From Vavraia culicis subsp. floridensis (lineage: Eukaryota > Microsporidia > Pleistophoridae), in assembly GCF_000192795.1 (NCBI RefSeq), contig NW_007360606.1, positions 99,685-163,684 on the forward strand: a stretch of 64,000 bases of DNA, in the 5' to 3' direction. Within the stretch, counting starts at the first letter, position 1. Each line of letters begins with the position of its first letter. Of this stretch, positions 8,381 to 18,273 are shown piece after piece. The notes beneath the pieces are model-generated. The model saw only the letters and a list, made by a program, of their open reading frames with translations. It ran no database searches and had not been told where the DNA came from. Position numbers and translations under genes: made by a program.

Positions 8381-10222
8381 ATGTGTTTGTTGGAAATCAC
8401 CTTTAACAACCTCAAAATATACTGCGATACCACTTGCACACTATCGATCAAAAAACTATCGATTTCCGGCCAAGTCATAATAAGTGGAGCCTCGTCACTG
8501 ATCAAAAGCATTCTCATAGATGTGCTGCGCACCGGCAAATCTAAGCACGACTACATAAGAGTAACCGGGACATTGCAGATGGATGGACACAAGCTATCAT
8601 TAGACTTTCTGGAAAAGCTGATGCCATCTCATATAAAGTGCACATACTGCTACACCACAGTAGCGAAACTGCGCTTCATTTACAACTTTACCAGAAAACA
8701 CGTGAAGTTACAGCCCGAAAAGATCCTGGAAGATTTTCTGCTCACCAACAAGCGCATTGCCAACCTGACTACTGATGAGCTGTGGGCGTTCTCAATTGCG
8801 TGCAGTATAATACACGGTCACAAAATAATAGTGATAGCGAACATAAAATCATCCTTTTTCTACCTGAACGTGATGGACAAGGTGATGTATTACACCACAG
8901 TGATACCTTTGGTGGTGATAATTGACCATTCTGGAAATGAGGAGTGTCTTGGCTCGGTGTTCTTTTCGCTGAAAAAGATTAGCACCATGGAGTACAGATT
9001 GACCAGCTTGAACGATGACAGTAATTCGGATGATTATGAGGTGATATATATGAACAAGCGGATATACGATCAGGTGATGAAGAGCAAAAAGTCAAAATGC
9101 TTGGACACAGATTTCTTTTTTGAGAGTATTCTGTCTGATGAACTGAAAAACCCGTTGGTCATAAATGAGAGAAACAAGAATAGGAAGCTGTCAATAATGA
9201 AACGTACCTTGAACGCGGACTTCTATCGATTCGATTTTAAAACCAGCCATGTTCTGAACGTGCTGCGGTTGAAGCAACACCTCGGGAACAGATACAACAC
9301 CATAAATCAGTTTCTGACACTGGGCATGCTCGTTGTGCTTTTTATATCAAAGTTGTTGTTCGATAAAGCGCAGGGAGAGGTGTCTAAGATGGCATATAAC
9401 CTTAATTTCAGTTTTATGAAGGTGTTCAATTGGCTTAAGGGATTTTTAATCGAGAGGTACTCGCAATGCTGTGAGATCAGTATCGGCAGCGATAAAGTAG
9501 AGCGTCTTCGATTGCTTCTGCGGGCCAAAAAGCTCTTAAGAGATATTTCTGAGAAAAAAAGGATCTTTTACGGTAATCTCGACGAGAATTGTATGAACCA
9601 AGTCATGAGGAGCGTTGATTTACTTACAATACGCCTGCTCTGCCTGACGGTAAAACATATGGTTATAAATATGAGGATATCGGCATCTTTGTTCGAAATG
9701 TATGTCAACTACGTGATCAATAACCACCGTGCCTTTGAATCGCTGATCATCGGATGCTTCATATCCACGAACATACTAAGATTAATCAATCAGGAGGTCG
9801 ACTTCAATTACCGTAACAATAATCTTATTTACACGCCATGCACATACTTCTTGTCGATTGTCAAGTTTTTAGTGGGCGATGTCTGCCACAACCTGATAAA
9901 CATCATCATTCTATTCAACAAGGGCCATCTCATATTGCAAATCTTCAACCTCTCATTTCTTTGCACTTTTATTGCGGTTACCAAACACTCGGTAATTTTG
10001 CTCATTATTTTCAATGTGATCGCGTTCTTTACATCTTTGGATTCGATCGACTTCCTGCGCGAATATCCAATTCTTTTCTTCGTGAGGAAGATCAACCCGT
10101 TTTTTCTTGTAAAGGAGATTGTTTCACCATCACAACTGAACCGACTGCATACACTGCTGTACCTCCTAAGGTTTTATTTTATGTATTTTCTGATGGCTAT
10201 CTACAAGTTTAGTAAAGCTTAG
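8381..10222 (+). CDS. ABCG-like half-transporter with degenerate ATPase domain
   Basis: 613 residues from the first in-frame ATG. The order is that of ABCG/White half-transporters: a nucleotide-binding region (about 1-260), then a membrane region (about 310-613) with around six hydrophobic segments. Remnants of every ABC motif can be placed, but most are damaged. The P-loop is GASSLIKS at 36-43, where two glycines are lost and the KS pair is kept. The signature is LTTDEL at 129-134 in place of LSGGE. Walker B is KIIVIAN at 148-154, lacking the Asp-Glu pair. The H-loop His183 is present. VTGTLQMDG at 61-69 matches the ABCG segment after the P-loop. Classical ATP hydrolysis by this subunit alone looks impossible. 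It may work in a heterodimer with an active half, or in another role. The family call rests on architecture and positional motif remnants. Confidence 0.7.
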   Translation: MCLLEITFNNLKIYCDTTCTLSIKKLSISGQVIISGASSLIKSILIDVLRTGKSKHDYIRVTGTLQMDGHKLSLDFLEKLMPSHIKCTYCYTTVAKLRFIYNFTRKHVKLQPEKILEDFLLTNKRIANLTTDELWAFSIACSIIHGHKIIVIANIKSSFFYLNVMDKVMYYTTVIPLVVIIDHSGNEECLGSVFFSLKKISTMEYRLTSLNDDSNSDDYEVIYMNKRIYDQVMKSKKSKCLDTDFFFESILSDELKNPLVINERNKNRKLSIMKRTLNADFYRFDFKTSHVLNVLRLKQHLGNRYNTINQFLTLGMLVVLFISKLLFDKAQGEVSKMAYNLNFSFMKVFNWLKGFLIERYSQCCEISIGSDKVERLRLLLRAKKLLRDISEKKRIFYGNLDENCMNQVMRSVDLLTIRLLCLTVKHMVINMRISASLFEMYVNYVINNHRAFESLIIGCFISTNILRLINQEVDFNYRNNNLIYTPCTYFLSIVKFLVGDVCHNLINIIILFNKGHLILQIFNLSFLCTFIAVTKHSVILLIIFNVIAFFTSLDSIDFLREYPILFFVRKINPFFLVKEIVSPSQLNRLHTLLYLLRFYFMYFLMAIYKFSKA

Positions 10223-10917
10223 TGTATCATTAGACATTAATACCTCGCCACGTTGATACAAATAGGTTATGTGGCAATAGAATTGTTGAATGTACATCAT
10301 GTGCAATATGTGCTGGTGAATTGCTTATTTACTTAAAATATTTTGGTATAACATCATTGATATTATGGCTATTACTTTTGGGTGGTATAACATCATTGAT
10401 TTATGGCTATTACTTTTGGGTGGTATAACATCGCTACGTATCACCGTTCATTGTCAGCAGATAATCACGCTCGATCAATTTCTTTTCGTTTCATTTGCTG
10501 GAACTTGATCCATAATTTGTATGAGGAGATAAATAGGGCACATTTAGTAAAAATAAATTGGTAATCAATAAAAATCTGGGAGAAGATTCACATCCAGGGA
10601 ACTACGAGAGTACAGGCACGTTGTTCACGGTATCTAAAGTATTTAGTACCGATAATCATAGTTATGTGTTGAACAGTCTCTATTTATTTGGTACAAATGT
10701 TGGCAAATAATCATGGTTACACCGGATTAAAAGTAAGAATGGCTCTCACGCCTTCACTCAGCAGCTAAAAAGACCGCAACTATTAGCTAAACTCAAAAGT
10801 GCTTGGAAATAGTCCTGCTAGACAGGCAAATCGTGAAAATGAACCTCCATTGCCAGAAACGAACAAAATCTTCCTAAACAAAAAAATACCACAAAAATGT
10901 GCACAGATAGAACATTT
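10223..10917. other. intergenic with a short tandem repeat
   Basis: No gene seen. Contains the repeat described at 10345-10433; the rest is AT-rich without a recognisable element. Confidence 0.5.
10345..10433. repeat. 38-39 bp tandem repeat, about 2.3 copies
   Basis: Units start with GGTATAACATC at 10345, 10384 and 10422. The first two copies differ by a 2-base indel (GATATTATGG versus GATTTATGG); the third is partial and diverges after the first 11 bases. Confidence 0.85.
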
Positions 10918-11634
10918 TTAATCATCATCAACGTTTAAATCCTTATAGGCCTCCACAAATTCGATATACTCTTCCCTAGGAACCTCTCGATAACCGCTCC
11001 TGTCCAAAATACCGATCTCAACTTCAAAAGGCTTGTCCTTCAGGGGGTCAAAACATTTGTAAAGTATGCGCACTGCGTTGTCAATCATCCGCTTACGGCT
11101 CAATTCCTCAATGTTTATCTTTTCCAACTCTGTTTTTGCCCGTGCTGCTCCCTTGCCCACTGCGTACCCCCGTACCTCTCGTGTTTTGGACGACGTGTCT
11201 GTGACGTATAAGGTATATCTACCTGAATCGTTCACAGCGCTCAACATATTCACACCCAGCGGTCTGCATCCGTAGTATCGAGTGAATTCGGAACAGTGCA
11301 TCGAAATTACTTTCTTGGCCGTGTTAGCGGGAAGACCTGCCATCTGGCCCTGCAGTCCTACTAGCTCCCTCTGAACCAAATTATTAAAAAATATCATGTC
11401 TGATAAGAGGCCCGTTGCTGCTATAACACAGTTTCTCGTAAGTTTCTTTATGCGCTTGTCCTCCGATATGATGTACAAATTGCTATCAATTGGTTTTTCT
11501 ACCGCTATAAGAACACCATTGTTGTTTTTCATTGCAATGCAGGTGCTTCCATTGTCTGCGCTTTTCTGTGCATAGTCGATCTGTGCAATGTTTCCCGTGG
11601 GTGTGTAGATGGGTCCGAAATCAAGTACAGTCAT
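10918..11634 (-). CDS. PRE10: 20S proteasome subunit alpha-7 (PRE10/PSMA3 type)
   Basis: 238 residues, a normal length for a proteasome alpha subunit forming the outer ring of the 20S core. The alpha N-terminal signature is visible (FGPIYTPTGNIAQIDYA at about residues 6-22), as are NGSTCIAMKNNNGVLIAVEK and the RPLGVNML segment. GKGAARAKTELEK in the second half matches alpha-7/PSMA3 better than the other alpha types. The acidic C-terminus (DLNVDDD) is also typical of alpha-7. The frame is open 15 codons further upstream, but GGGG on the plus strand at 11642-11645 (CCCC on the coding strand, 7 bases before) marks the ATG at 11634. As an alpha subunit it has no catalytic Thr. Family certain, subunit number likely. 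Confidence 0.88.
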   Translation of the reverse strand: MTVLDFGPIYTPTGNIAQIDYAQKSADNGSTCIAMKNNNGVLIAVEKPIDSNLYIISEDKRIKKLTRNCVIAATGLLSDMIFFNNLVQRELVGLQGQMAGLPANTAKKVISMHCSEFTRYYGCRPLGVNMLSAVNDSGRYTLYVTDTSSKTREVRGYAVGKGAARAKTELEKINIEELSRKRMIDNAVRILYKCFDPLKDKPFEVEIGILDRSGYREVPREEYIEFVEAYKDLNVDDD

Positions 11635-12326
11635 TTTTTGAGGGGTGAAAAATTGAAAGTGAAATACAAAAGTTGACAAAATATCTTTAATATCAAGTAT
11701 CGCAGACTAAGATTTATGGCAATTTGAACGTACTTGATGATTAATATCATCGGATGACATGGTAAAACGTTTATCTGCCAAAGCAATTTCGTTACACATC
11801 TTTGCTCATTTTTTGAATAAAGGTTTTATTGCAGGGTCTATAATAATCGTTTATCCCAAATTACAGATAAGAAGTACCACTTTTAATCTATACTAGCTGC
11901 GCTATTTCCGTTTATAAAACGAAAAACTGTTCTATCCATTCAATGATACTTTCTTCCTTTCATATGTCGTATTATGTTTTTTCTACTGTTTAAGATCTTG
12001 TGGTAGAGGTTAATTAATTAGCTACTATTCGGTAATCGTGTAATTTTGATGTTGTTAGTGGAGAACAATTGAGGGCATCTCAGAAAGAATGAGTTGTACA
12101 AAAACTTTAGGTCTTTTATTCAGTGCAAATACATGAACAAAAATTTTTTATTTTTCACGAAGGGTCAAATAATTTATTTCACAGAACTGATCAATCAGCT
12201 TCAGAGTTGTCTTTTATTTACATGGTTTCGACACGTGTTTATCCAAGATCTATATAAAATACCGGCTGATTCTAAAGTACGACCATTTCAACATATAAAT
12301 CAGATTGACATTTATTAAAAAATCTG
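11635..12326. other. intergenic, no supported gene
   Basis: Holds one copy of a 21-bp sequence (11895-11915) that recurs at 25826-25846. The 74-codon frame at 12094-12318 begins with TTG and was rejected. Confidence 0.5.
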
Positions 12327-12875
12327 TTATTCCATGTTCCTTCTCTTCATTTCCTCAACCATCATTTCAGCACCGCTATTGTTCCTGTACAGTGGATGAC
12401 TCGCATCAATAAAAAAATTTGGATCCGTGTACACTTTACCAAATCGCGCATCACTTGGATCAAAGATAAAACCATCAGCGTTTTTCCTATTCAATCTCTC
12501 TTCTATTTCTCTCTTCATTTTTTCCTTTCTCTGCTTCTTCCTCTCGCTCTTCTTCGTGTTCGTTTTTCTGACCTCTTCTATTTTTTCAGTAAAAATTTCT
12601 TCACCTAGTTCCGCCTTTTCGTCCATAAAATAACACTCCAACAGAATGTTCTCAATCTCCTGACCATCTAAAATATCGTACACTATTTTTGCACTGTTCA
12701 CGTCGCTCAGCTCTATAACAAGCGCAAGCTTTTTTTTCTTGCGAAAAGATATGCTTGTAAGCTTATTTTCTGGTATATTCTGTGATATCAATGACTCAAC
12801 ACCGTCCAATTTGACATTCTTTATATTTCCTTTGGACAAAACAGCAATACGCTTGGTGACCGGATCGTGTGCCAT
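12327..12875 (-). CDS. ESF1: short ESF1-like 18S rRNA processing factor
   Basis: 182 residues, against about 630 in yeast Esf1, a nucleolar protein needed for early 18S rRNA processing. The C-terminal NUC153 motif is clear: FIFDPSDARFGKVYTDPNFF followed by DASHPLYRN, with the spaced Asp-Pro and Asp residues. The N-terminal half keeps the Esf1 pattern TKRIAVLSKGNIKNVKLDGVES and a segment LALVIELSDVNSAKIVYDILDG corresponding to the conserved central region. A Lys/Arg/Glu-rich coiled coil links the two. The frame extends 24 codons upstream, but CCCC on the coding strand (12884-12887), 8 bases before, selects the ATG at 12875. The severe shortening fits microsporidian reduction. Confidence 0.78.
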   Translation of the reverse strand: MAHDPVTKRIAVLSKGNIKNVKLDGVESLISQNIPENKLTSISFRKKKKLALVIELSDVNSAKIVYDILDGQEIENILLECYFMDEKAELGEEIFTEKIEEVRKTNTKKSERKKQRKEKMKREIEERLNRKNADGFIFDPSDARFGKVYTDPNFFIDASHPLYRNNSGAEMMVEEMKRRNME

Positions 12876-13591
12876 TTGCACAAGGGGTAAATATTCACGA
12901 AATACGTTGCAAACCACGGCCAAAATTGTAAAAAACAATTGTTCCAATCAATTACATGGCCGTAAATTGCTATTGAAATAGACAAAATACAACGAAGAAA
13001 GGTAGTATAACGTTAAAATCGTGCTATTTTTGTGGAGACATCGATTGAAAGCACTGTGGTTGACTATACAAAAAAATACATATTAGTAATTCATTATCAT
13101 TACACTTTACGATCTGTAGAGTAAATCGTTACTGTTTTGATTGCAAAAACATCCAACTCTGACCTTTCTCAACACATTTTAACCATTACTTTTATATTTA
13201 AGGTTAATAATACTTTGTACACAGCAATAGTATAGAATATTCTAAACATTCTCACCACGTAAATGCAATACTTAAATCAATACACACCACCCGAAAAGAT
13301 AAGTATCCAAAAATATGCTAGAGAATACGTTTTTATAATGCAATTTATCTATGATGAACAAATTTCTGATTTTTCTATCACTAGGCCATGTTTTCAGCAA
13401 TAAATCTTGATACTTGAAATGTGAAAAGATGACCGAAATTCATTCACAAGGGTTGGAGGTGTCCTACCATTCTTGAATTGAGAATAAATAAAAATCAATC
13501 TAAACATTCAGTATAAAATTATCAAACTGCCAGATATTCTGACCTACTCAAAAATTTTGTGATGGTTAATTTGCGATGCCCAGCAAAAAAA
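12876..13591. other. intergenic, no supported gene
   Basis: AT-rich. On the minus strand CCC precedes an ATG near 13444 by six bases, but the frame stops after 20 codons. CCC at 13579-13581 belongs to the next gene. Confidence 0.45.
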
Positions 13592-14341
13592 ATGGACAGG
13601 GGAATTCAACAGCTGAACGAACCAGGATTTGAGATATTCGAGGTTGATGATCCCAACGTTTATGCTTCCATAACAGCTGTAAATATCGGTATCGTTTACG
13701 TAAAGAACCTTACAGCACAGGTGGTCTGCAAAAAGTGTCAAAGGAATTTTGCAATCAGCCGAAACAAGCAGTGCCAATGCAGAAATGACCTTGTCTACCG
13801 TTTTACGCCCATTTTTTACCGGAACAGCTATATTGGCGGGTTAGTGTTGAATTCGCTGGTTTTAATATGCTTTGAAACACCGGAGGTTATCTTAAGTTGT
13901 TTGAATTGTGGTTCGTACTACAACATCAAAGAAAAAAGTGCAGAGTTTTGCTGTTTTAACTGCAATACGTTTACAAAATATAAACTCAACAAAGTCTGGT
14001 TGAAGCATTCAAAGAAAGAACAGGGCAAAGAATACGTTCCCGTCAGAGGCACTCCTTTGCCCGAAAATGGTGCCTGCAAGCATTACAGAAAATCATTCAG
14101 GTGGTACAGATTTCCTTGCTGCAATAAGCTGTTTCCATGTGATGAATGTCATAACGAAAGCGCTGACCACGAACTCAAGCGAGCCGGTAAGATGATTTGC
14201 GGGTTTTGCGCAGAAGAGCAGAACATTGCGAGGGAGTGTAAATGCCAGGGCCGAACTTTGAAGGGACATTGGAATGCAGGAAAAGGAACAAGAAATAAAG
14301 AATTGATGAGCAAGAAAGACAAGCAGAAATATAAGAAGTAA
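13592..14341 (+). CDS. CHY zinc-finger protein
   Basis: 249 residues. The C-terminal CHY zinc finger starts with CKHY at about 162-165 and continues with CCNKLFPCDECHNE, ADHE and ICGFCAEEQ. These are ordered Cys/His ligands as in the CHY-only fungal proteins related to yeast Hot13, which helps small Tim proteins in the mitochondrial intermembrane space. In mitosome-bearing cells that role is uncertain. Two further Cys pairs earlier (CKKC near 46-49 with CQC near 61-63; CLNC near 103-106 with CC-FNC near 120-124) look like two more zinc ribbons. The tail is Lys-rich. CCC at 13579-13581, ten bases before, marks this ATG rather than the one at 13562. Confidence 0.8.
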   Translation: MDRGIQQLNEPGFEIFEVDDPNVYASITAVNIGIVYVKNLTAQVVCKKCQRNFAISRNKQCQCRNDLVYRFTPIFYRNSYIGGLVLNSLVLICFETPEVILSCLNCGSYYNIKEKSAEFCCFNCNTFTKYKLNKVWLKHSKKEQGKEYVPVRGTPLPENGACKHYRKSFRWYRFPCCNKLFPCDECHNESADHELKRAGKMICGFCAEEQNIARECKCQGRTLKGHWNAGKGTRNKELMSKKDKQKYKK

Positions 14342-15194
14342 TAAAACTGTGCTTTTGTGTACGAATTAACCATTTTTCTTACTTTGATAGCGCATGATTT
14401 GTTCGCATCCAGCACCATATGCTCCGAGAATGCTTCATTCTTACCATTTGCCTAGATCTTCAGTTTATTTAACGTAATAAAGCTAATCGGTACAGTACAG
14501 GTTTTTATCAGATGGATAAACTCAAACACACGCAGCCACACAATGCCTACGTACAATTATTCGTAGTTAAGGTCCATTGCTTGATTTCCTGAATTTTGAC
14601 AGGATTATTGCGTACCTGCATAAGCTTGTCATTGGATACATGCAAACTACGAACTATAAGTTGAGGTTAATTAATCTATAAATGTGTGCACCAGAAGGAC
14701 AGGGCAGTAATTTTATCACATTTTGCATGCATCTTTTTATTCGCAACTCAACATGCGCTGACCGCAAATCTATTCTAATTTGCTATTCATTCGATGTATT
14801 GTGCTGGTGTTTGATTGCAAGATTTTGTAAACTCGCATCACAGTTTAAATTACCTAAAAATGGCATAAATTAATGAAATTGTTAAAATAACCATCTCTGC
14901 GATAACCTAAAGATGGTTTCTATCTTTACACCAATAATGGACTAATTAAAGCACAACATTTGATCATTTCTCTGTGATTTAAAGCATTTCTGACACGTTC
15001 ATTGTCATATATTCGGTCTATGTCTCTATGTGAAACATTCTAATTAAACATTTGACAGCTAATTTCTGCTGTTTAATTTAATTCTGTGATCCGCAGGTGT
15101 ACTTTCTGGTATAAATTTCGTTTGAAAATCTGAAGTGTCTTACAAAACTGCTTCACAATACCATTTTAAATTGGCGATCAAATCATTTTAAATT
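14342..15194. other. intergenic, no supported gene
   Basis: A 63-codon frame at 14682-14873 starts with ATG but has no start signal or resemblance. Nothing else seen. Confidence 0.45.
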
Positions 15195-15626
15195 ATGTGT
15201 TCTCTCGAGAGACTGAATCTGTGCAATGATCTCATTTACAAAATAGCAGTTGACAGTAAATCACGTAAATTTGTATCTCACATCTTCAAAGCAACAAAAG
15301 AACAGCCTGCATGTTCTCACATACAGAACGGTATTTTGAAGGACTATGTAACGAGGATTAACTCACTGTCATTTCTACACGTTTACCGAATTGTATTACG
15401 TCTCGAAGCCATGGAGCGCAGGGATTGGCTTTTGCAAATCAAGAACACGCTCAACGCTCTGACTAAGAAAAGAATATTACTGTACATATTAAGGAAAAAC
15501 ACATTTATTAGACCGATTCTGTCGGAGTGTTTGTTCCAATTTAATACGCGAACAGGCATTTGGAGTGCTGAGGACACGAGAAATAGCTTCTGGTCCATTT
15601 GGAATTTGAGCATAGATGAATTTTAG
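15195..15626 (+). CDS. hypothetical protein, 143 residues
   Basis: ATG-initiated frame with protein-like composition, mostly predicted helical, basic in the middle (ALTKKRILLYILRKNT) and Trp-containing at the end. No motif, membrane segment or family was recognised. There is no C-rich signal before the ATG. AATAAA occurs about 70 bases after the stop. It lies alone between the CHY protein and RAD26, more than 500 bases from each. It may be a real lineage gene or a chance frame; length alone favours real. Confidence 0.4.
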   Translation: MCSLERLNLCNDLIYKIAVDSKSRKFVSHIFKATKEQPACSHIQNGILKDYVTRINSLSFLHVYRIVLRLEAMERRDWLLQIKNTLNALTKKRILLYILRKNTFIRPILSECLFQFNTRTGIWSAEDTRNSFWSIWNLSIDEF

Positions 15627-16173
15627 GATTACGCAACGAACGGAAACAGTGCCAACATTGCTGAACAAAACTAGCATTTAAACATGGTGTAAACGATTCA
15701 ATAAACGTTTTTTATAAAAATTGAGTTTTGGAGGACTTGCTGGCTGGCTCTTGCATTTTTCAAAGCTTGTGCAAGTCGTGATGTGATTCTAAAGTGGAAA
15801 GACATACAAGCGAGCAGATAGGATTGGATAGTTATTTGGTACTTTTGCAGCGATTGTGTACGCAGGTACTCGTAAATAGAACAGCAATATGCCAAACAAA
15901 AAAATACACAATTTACTTTTTTAACCATCGAACATTGTGTGTTCATGCCATATTATTTTGTAAATCTACTATGACACCATGTTAGAGCTATCACGTGTTT
16001 TAATTCGTTAAATTTATTAAGGACGATGAAATGTGACGTGTGAGATTATCTGACCATGTTTCATACGAAGGATGCTAATATATCACCCTACAAATTGGCA
16101 TTCTACAGCTGTGCTAGTGTTTTCATATCATTGTCACGACAAGTAAAGCGTATCCTCCGCATCTTAAACCACA
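15627..16173. other. intergenic, no supported gene
   Basis: AT-rich. Frames at 15698-15946 (minus) and 15794-15985 (plus) overlap each other without signals and were rejected. Confidence 0.5.
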
Positions 16174-18273
16174 CTAATATGTGCTTTCTCTCATTTTTAT
16201 ATAATCAAGCATTTCTCGGGCAGTAAGTACCTTCTGCTCCTCGTACTCCATCACATCCTTATCCTCATTCCTATGACTGCCATCAACGACCACGTCCTCA
16301 ACCGCTCCTTCAGTAATTACGTCACCAAGCGTAAAAATCTCTTTCAAATCGGATGCTCCGACCAACCTTTCAACTACTGTGTCACCAAGAACTCGTCCTG
16401 CCAGCAGGTTCTTGAATATTTGCTTTTCGTAGATCTTTTCTTCAATTGTTCCTCGCGTGATAAATCGGATGATCTCTACATCCCGTTTCTGCCCAAATCT
16501 GTAGGATCTCTCAGAAGCTTGTTTGTCGATAGATGGATTCCAATCAGGATCATAAATCACGATTTTGTTGGCAGCTGTGAGATTGAGCCCTATTCCACCT
16601 ACCCGGGTAGTAAGAAGAAATACAAAATAGTTTTCTTTTGTGAACATGTCGAGATATTTCTTCCTTTCCATCAGCGATGTGGTGCCATCCATCCTCAAAT
16701 ATGTGTAGCCTTTGGATATAACGAAGTTTTCTATGATATTTAGCATTTCTAGCGATTGGCTAAATACAAGTACCTTGTTTATTGGTTGTCCTTCACCGCT
16801 CTCCATTTTTTGTGAGACTGAACTGTCGTTTTTCTCCTTTGTACACCATTTTGTCAACAAAGTTTCGAGCATGTGCATTTTTCCACTTTCGCCATGTACT
16901 CCTTTCTTGTAAAGAGATGGATGGTTTGTGATCTTTCTCAGAATATCAAGACCATAAAACACATTTCTATTGCCTTTAATGATATCAGAAACAGCTTTTG
17001 ATTCAGTGAATTCTTTGTACAGGGATATCTGGTCATTGGTCATCGGGCAAAATGCTATTTTCTCGCACTTTTTTGGTAAATTTGTTCCTTTCTTAGTTCT
17101 TCTCAGAATATACGGTGCAATTAGGCTCTTGAGATACGTGGTCCGCTGTTCTCCATTCTTTCTCTCCTTTTTGTCTGCTTTTCTACGCGTGCTCTTCAGA
17201 ATAACTTCTTCAAATTCGCCGTAAAAATCGGTGTATGTGCCGAATAAATGTTTGTTCGTGATATTGAAGAGCGACCACAGCTCCTTCAGATTGTTTTGCA
17301 CCGGTGTGCCTGTGAGAATGTACGTCAAGATGTTGTATGTTTTGATATACTTGAACGTTTGCGTGTTGAAGTTTTTAATTTTGTGTCCCTCGTCAAGAAT
17401 GAGAACATCCAAGTTTAATCTGCGTATTTTATTGAAAAAAGTTTTGAAGCCTTCATAAGAAGCCACAACAACGACTTTCCTGAAGCTTTCGCTCATTCTG
17501 TCGTTGTCGGGCTTCTGATTCAGGGCATCATTTACGCTTTCCATAAAATTATTATGCAGTATTATTGTCCGCACAAACGGGTATATCCGTCGTATCTCAA
17601 GGAACCACTGCTCGAGGAGCGTAGAAGGACATAAAATGAGTGCCCCGCCTATTCTATTGCTGTGCAAAAGCGATGAAAGGAATGCGATCGCCTGTATTGT
17701 CTTGCCCAGTCCCATTTCATCAGCCAGTATGCCTCCATGTTTACCTAGAAATAGCGAACAGAACCACTTCAAAGCCGTTTGCTGGAAAGGCAGAAGGAAG
17801 TTGTAAATGTATGCAGGACAGTAAATAGCGTCGCCGGGTTCATTTTTATCTTTTGGGCTGGCAATGAACACGTGCTCGTGTAGGATATGCGATTCGACGT
17901 CTTCAACGTTGAAGTGGCCTTTGTACAGCTCCTCAACATTTTTTACCCGATCAACAAATCGCGTGTATACTTCGTCAGGCACGTTTCTGCTTACCTCTCC
18001 CAACAGATATACAAAGCTTTCCGGGCCGTCTTTTGCATGCAAATCATAATTTTGATTATTTTTCTCCTCTATTTCCATTTCATTGACCAGTCTGAGCGAG
18101 CGTTCTAAATCCAAACGAGTTTTCTCCATCTCACCCGTTATTTCGCTCTTTTTCGTGTCTGTTGCATTTTTTAGTTGTTTTTCTAATTCGTTCAGCTTGT
18201 CCATAGCTTTTTTTGTCAAGTATTTCTTTAAGAAGCTCTTTTCATATTCTTCTGCATCTTCGTATCTCTGCAT
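16174..18273 (-). CDS. RAD26: SNF2-family ATPase of the RAD26/CSB (ERCC6) type
   Basis: 699 residues. A coiled-coil N-terminus of about 75 residues precedes a full SNF2 ATPase: FQQTALKW near 163-170, motif I DEMGLGKT at 185-192, motif Ia LILCPSTLLEQW near 212-223, motif II DEGH at 294-297, motif III LTGTPVQNNLKELWSLFN, and in the C-lobe MDGTTSLMERKKYLDMF, motif V TTRVGGIGLNLTAAN, motif VI QASERSYRFGQKRDVEIIRF and GTIEEKIYEKQIFK. DEGH rather than DEAH, the short insert and the IFKNLLAG segment fit the Rad26/CSB subfamily, which pushes stalled RNA polymerase II in transcription-coupled repair. The usual C-terminal ubiquitin-binding extension is absent. No C-rich signal lies next to the ATG. Confidence 0.85.
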   Translation of the reverse strand: MQRYEDAEEYEKSFLKKYLTKKAMDKLNELEKQLKNATDTKKSEITGEMEKTRLDLERSLRLVNEMEIEEKNNQNYDLHAKDGPESFVYLLGEVSRNVPDEVYTRFVDRVKNVEELYKGHFNVEDVESHILHEHVFIASPKDKNEPGDAIYCPAYIYNFLLPFQQTALKWFCSLFLGKHGGILADEMGLGKTIQAIAFLSSLLHSNRIGGALILCPSTLLEQWFLEIRRIYPFVRTIILHNNFMESVNDALNQKPDNDRMSESFRKVVVVASYEGFKTFFNKIRRLNLDVLILDEGHKIKNFNTQTFKYIKTYNILTYILTGTPVQNNLKELWSLFNITNKHLFGTYTDFYGEFEEVILKSTRRKADKKERKNGEQRTTYLKSLIAPYILRRTKKGTNLPKKCEKIAFCPMTNDQISLYKEFTESKAVSDIIKGNRNVFYGLDILRKITNHPSLYKKGVHGESGKMHMLETLLTKWCTKEKNDSSVSQKMESGEGQPINKVLVFSQSLEMLNIIENFVISKGYTYLRMDGTTSLMERKKYLDMFTKENYFVFLLTTRVGGIGLNLTAANKIVIYDPDWNPSIDKQASERSYRFGQKRDVEIIRFITRGTIEEKIYEKQIFKNLLAGRVLGDTVVERLVGASDLKEIFTLGDVITEGAVEDVVVDGSHRNEDKDVMEYEEQKVLTAREMLDYIKMRESTY

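Noticed and set aside
12094..12318. 74-codon plus-strand frame
   Set aside because: Starts with TTG, no family, no signal; probably chance.
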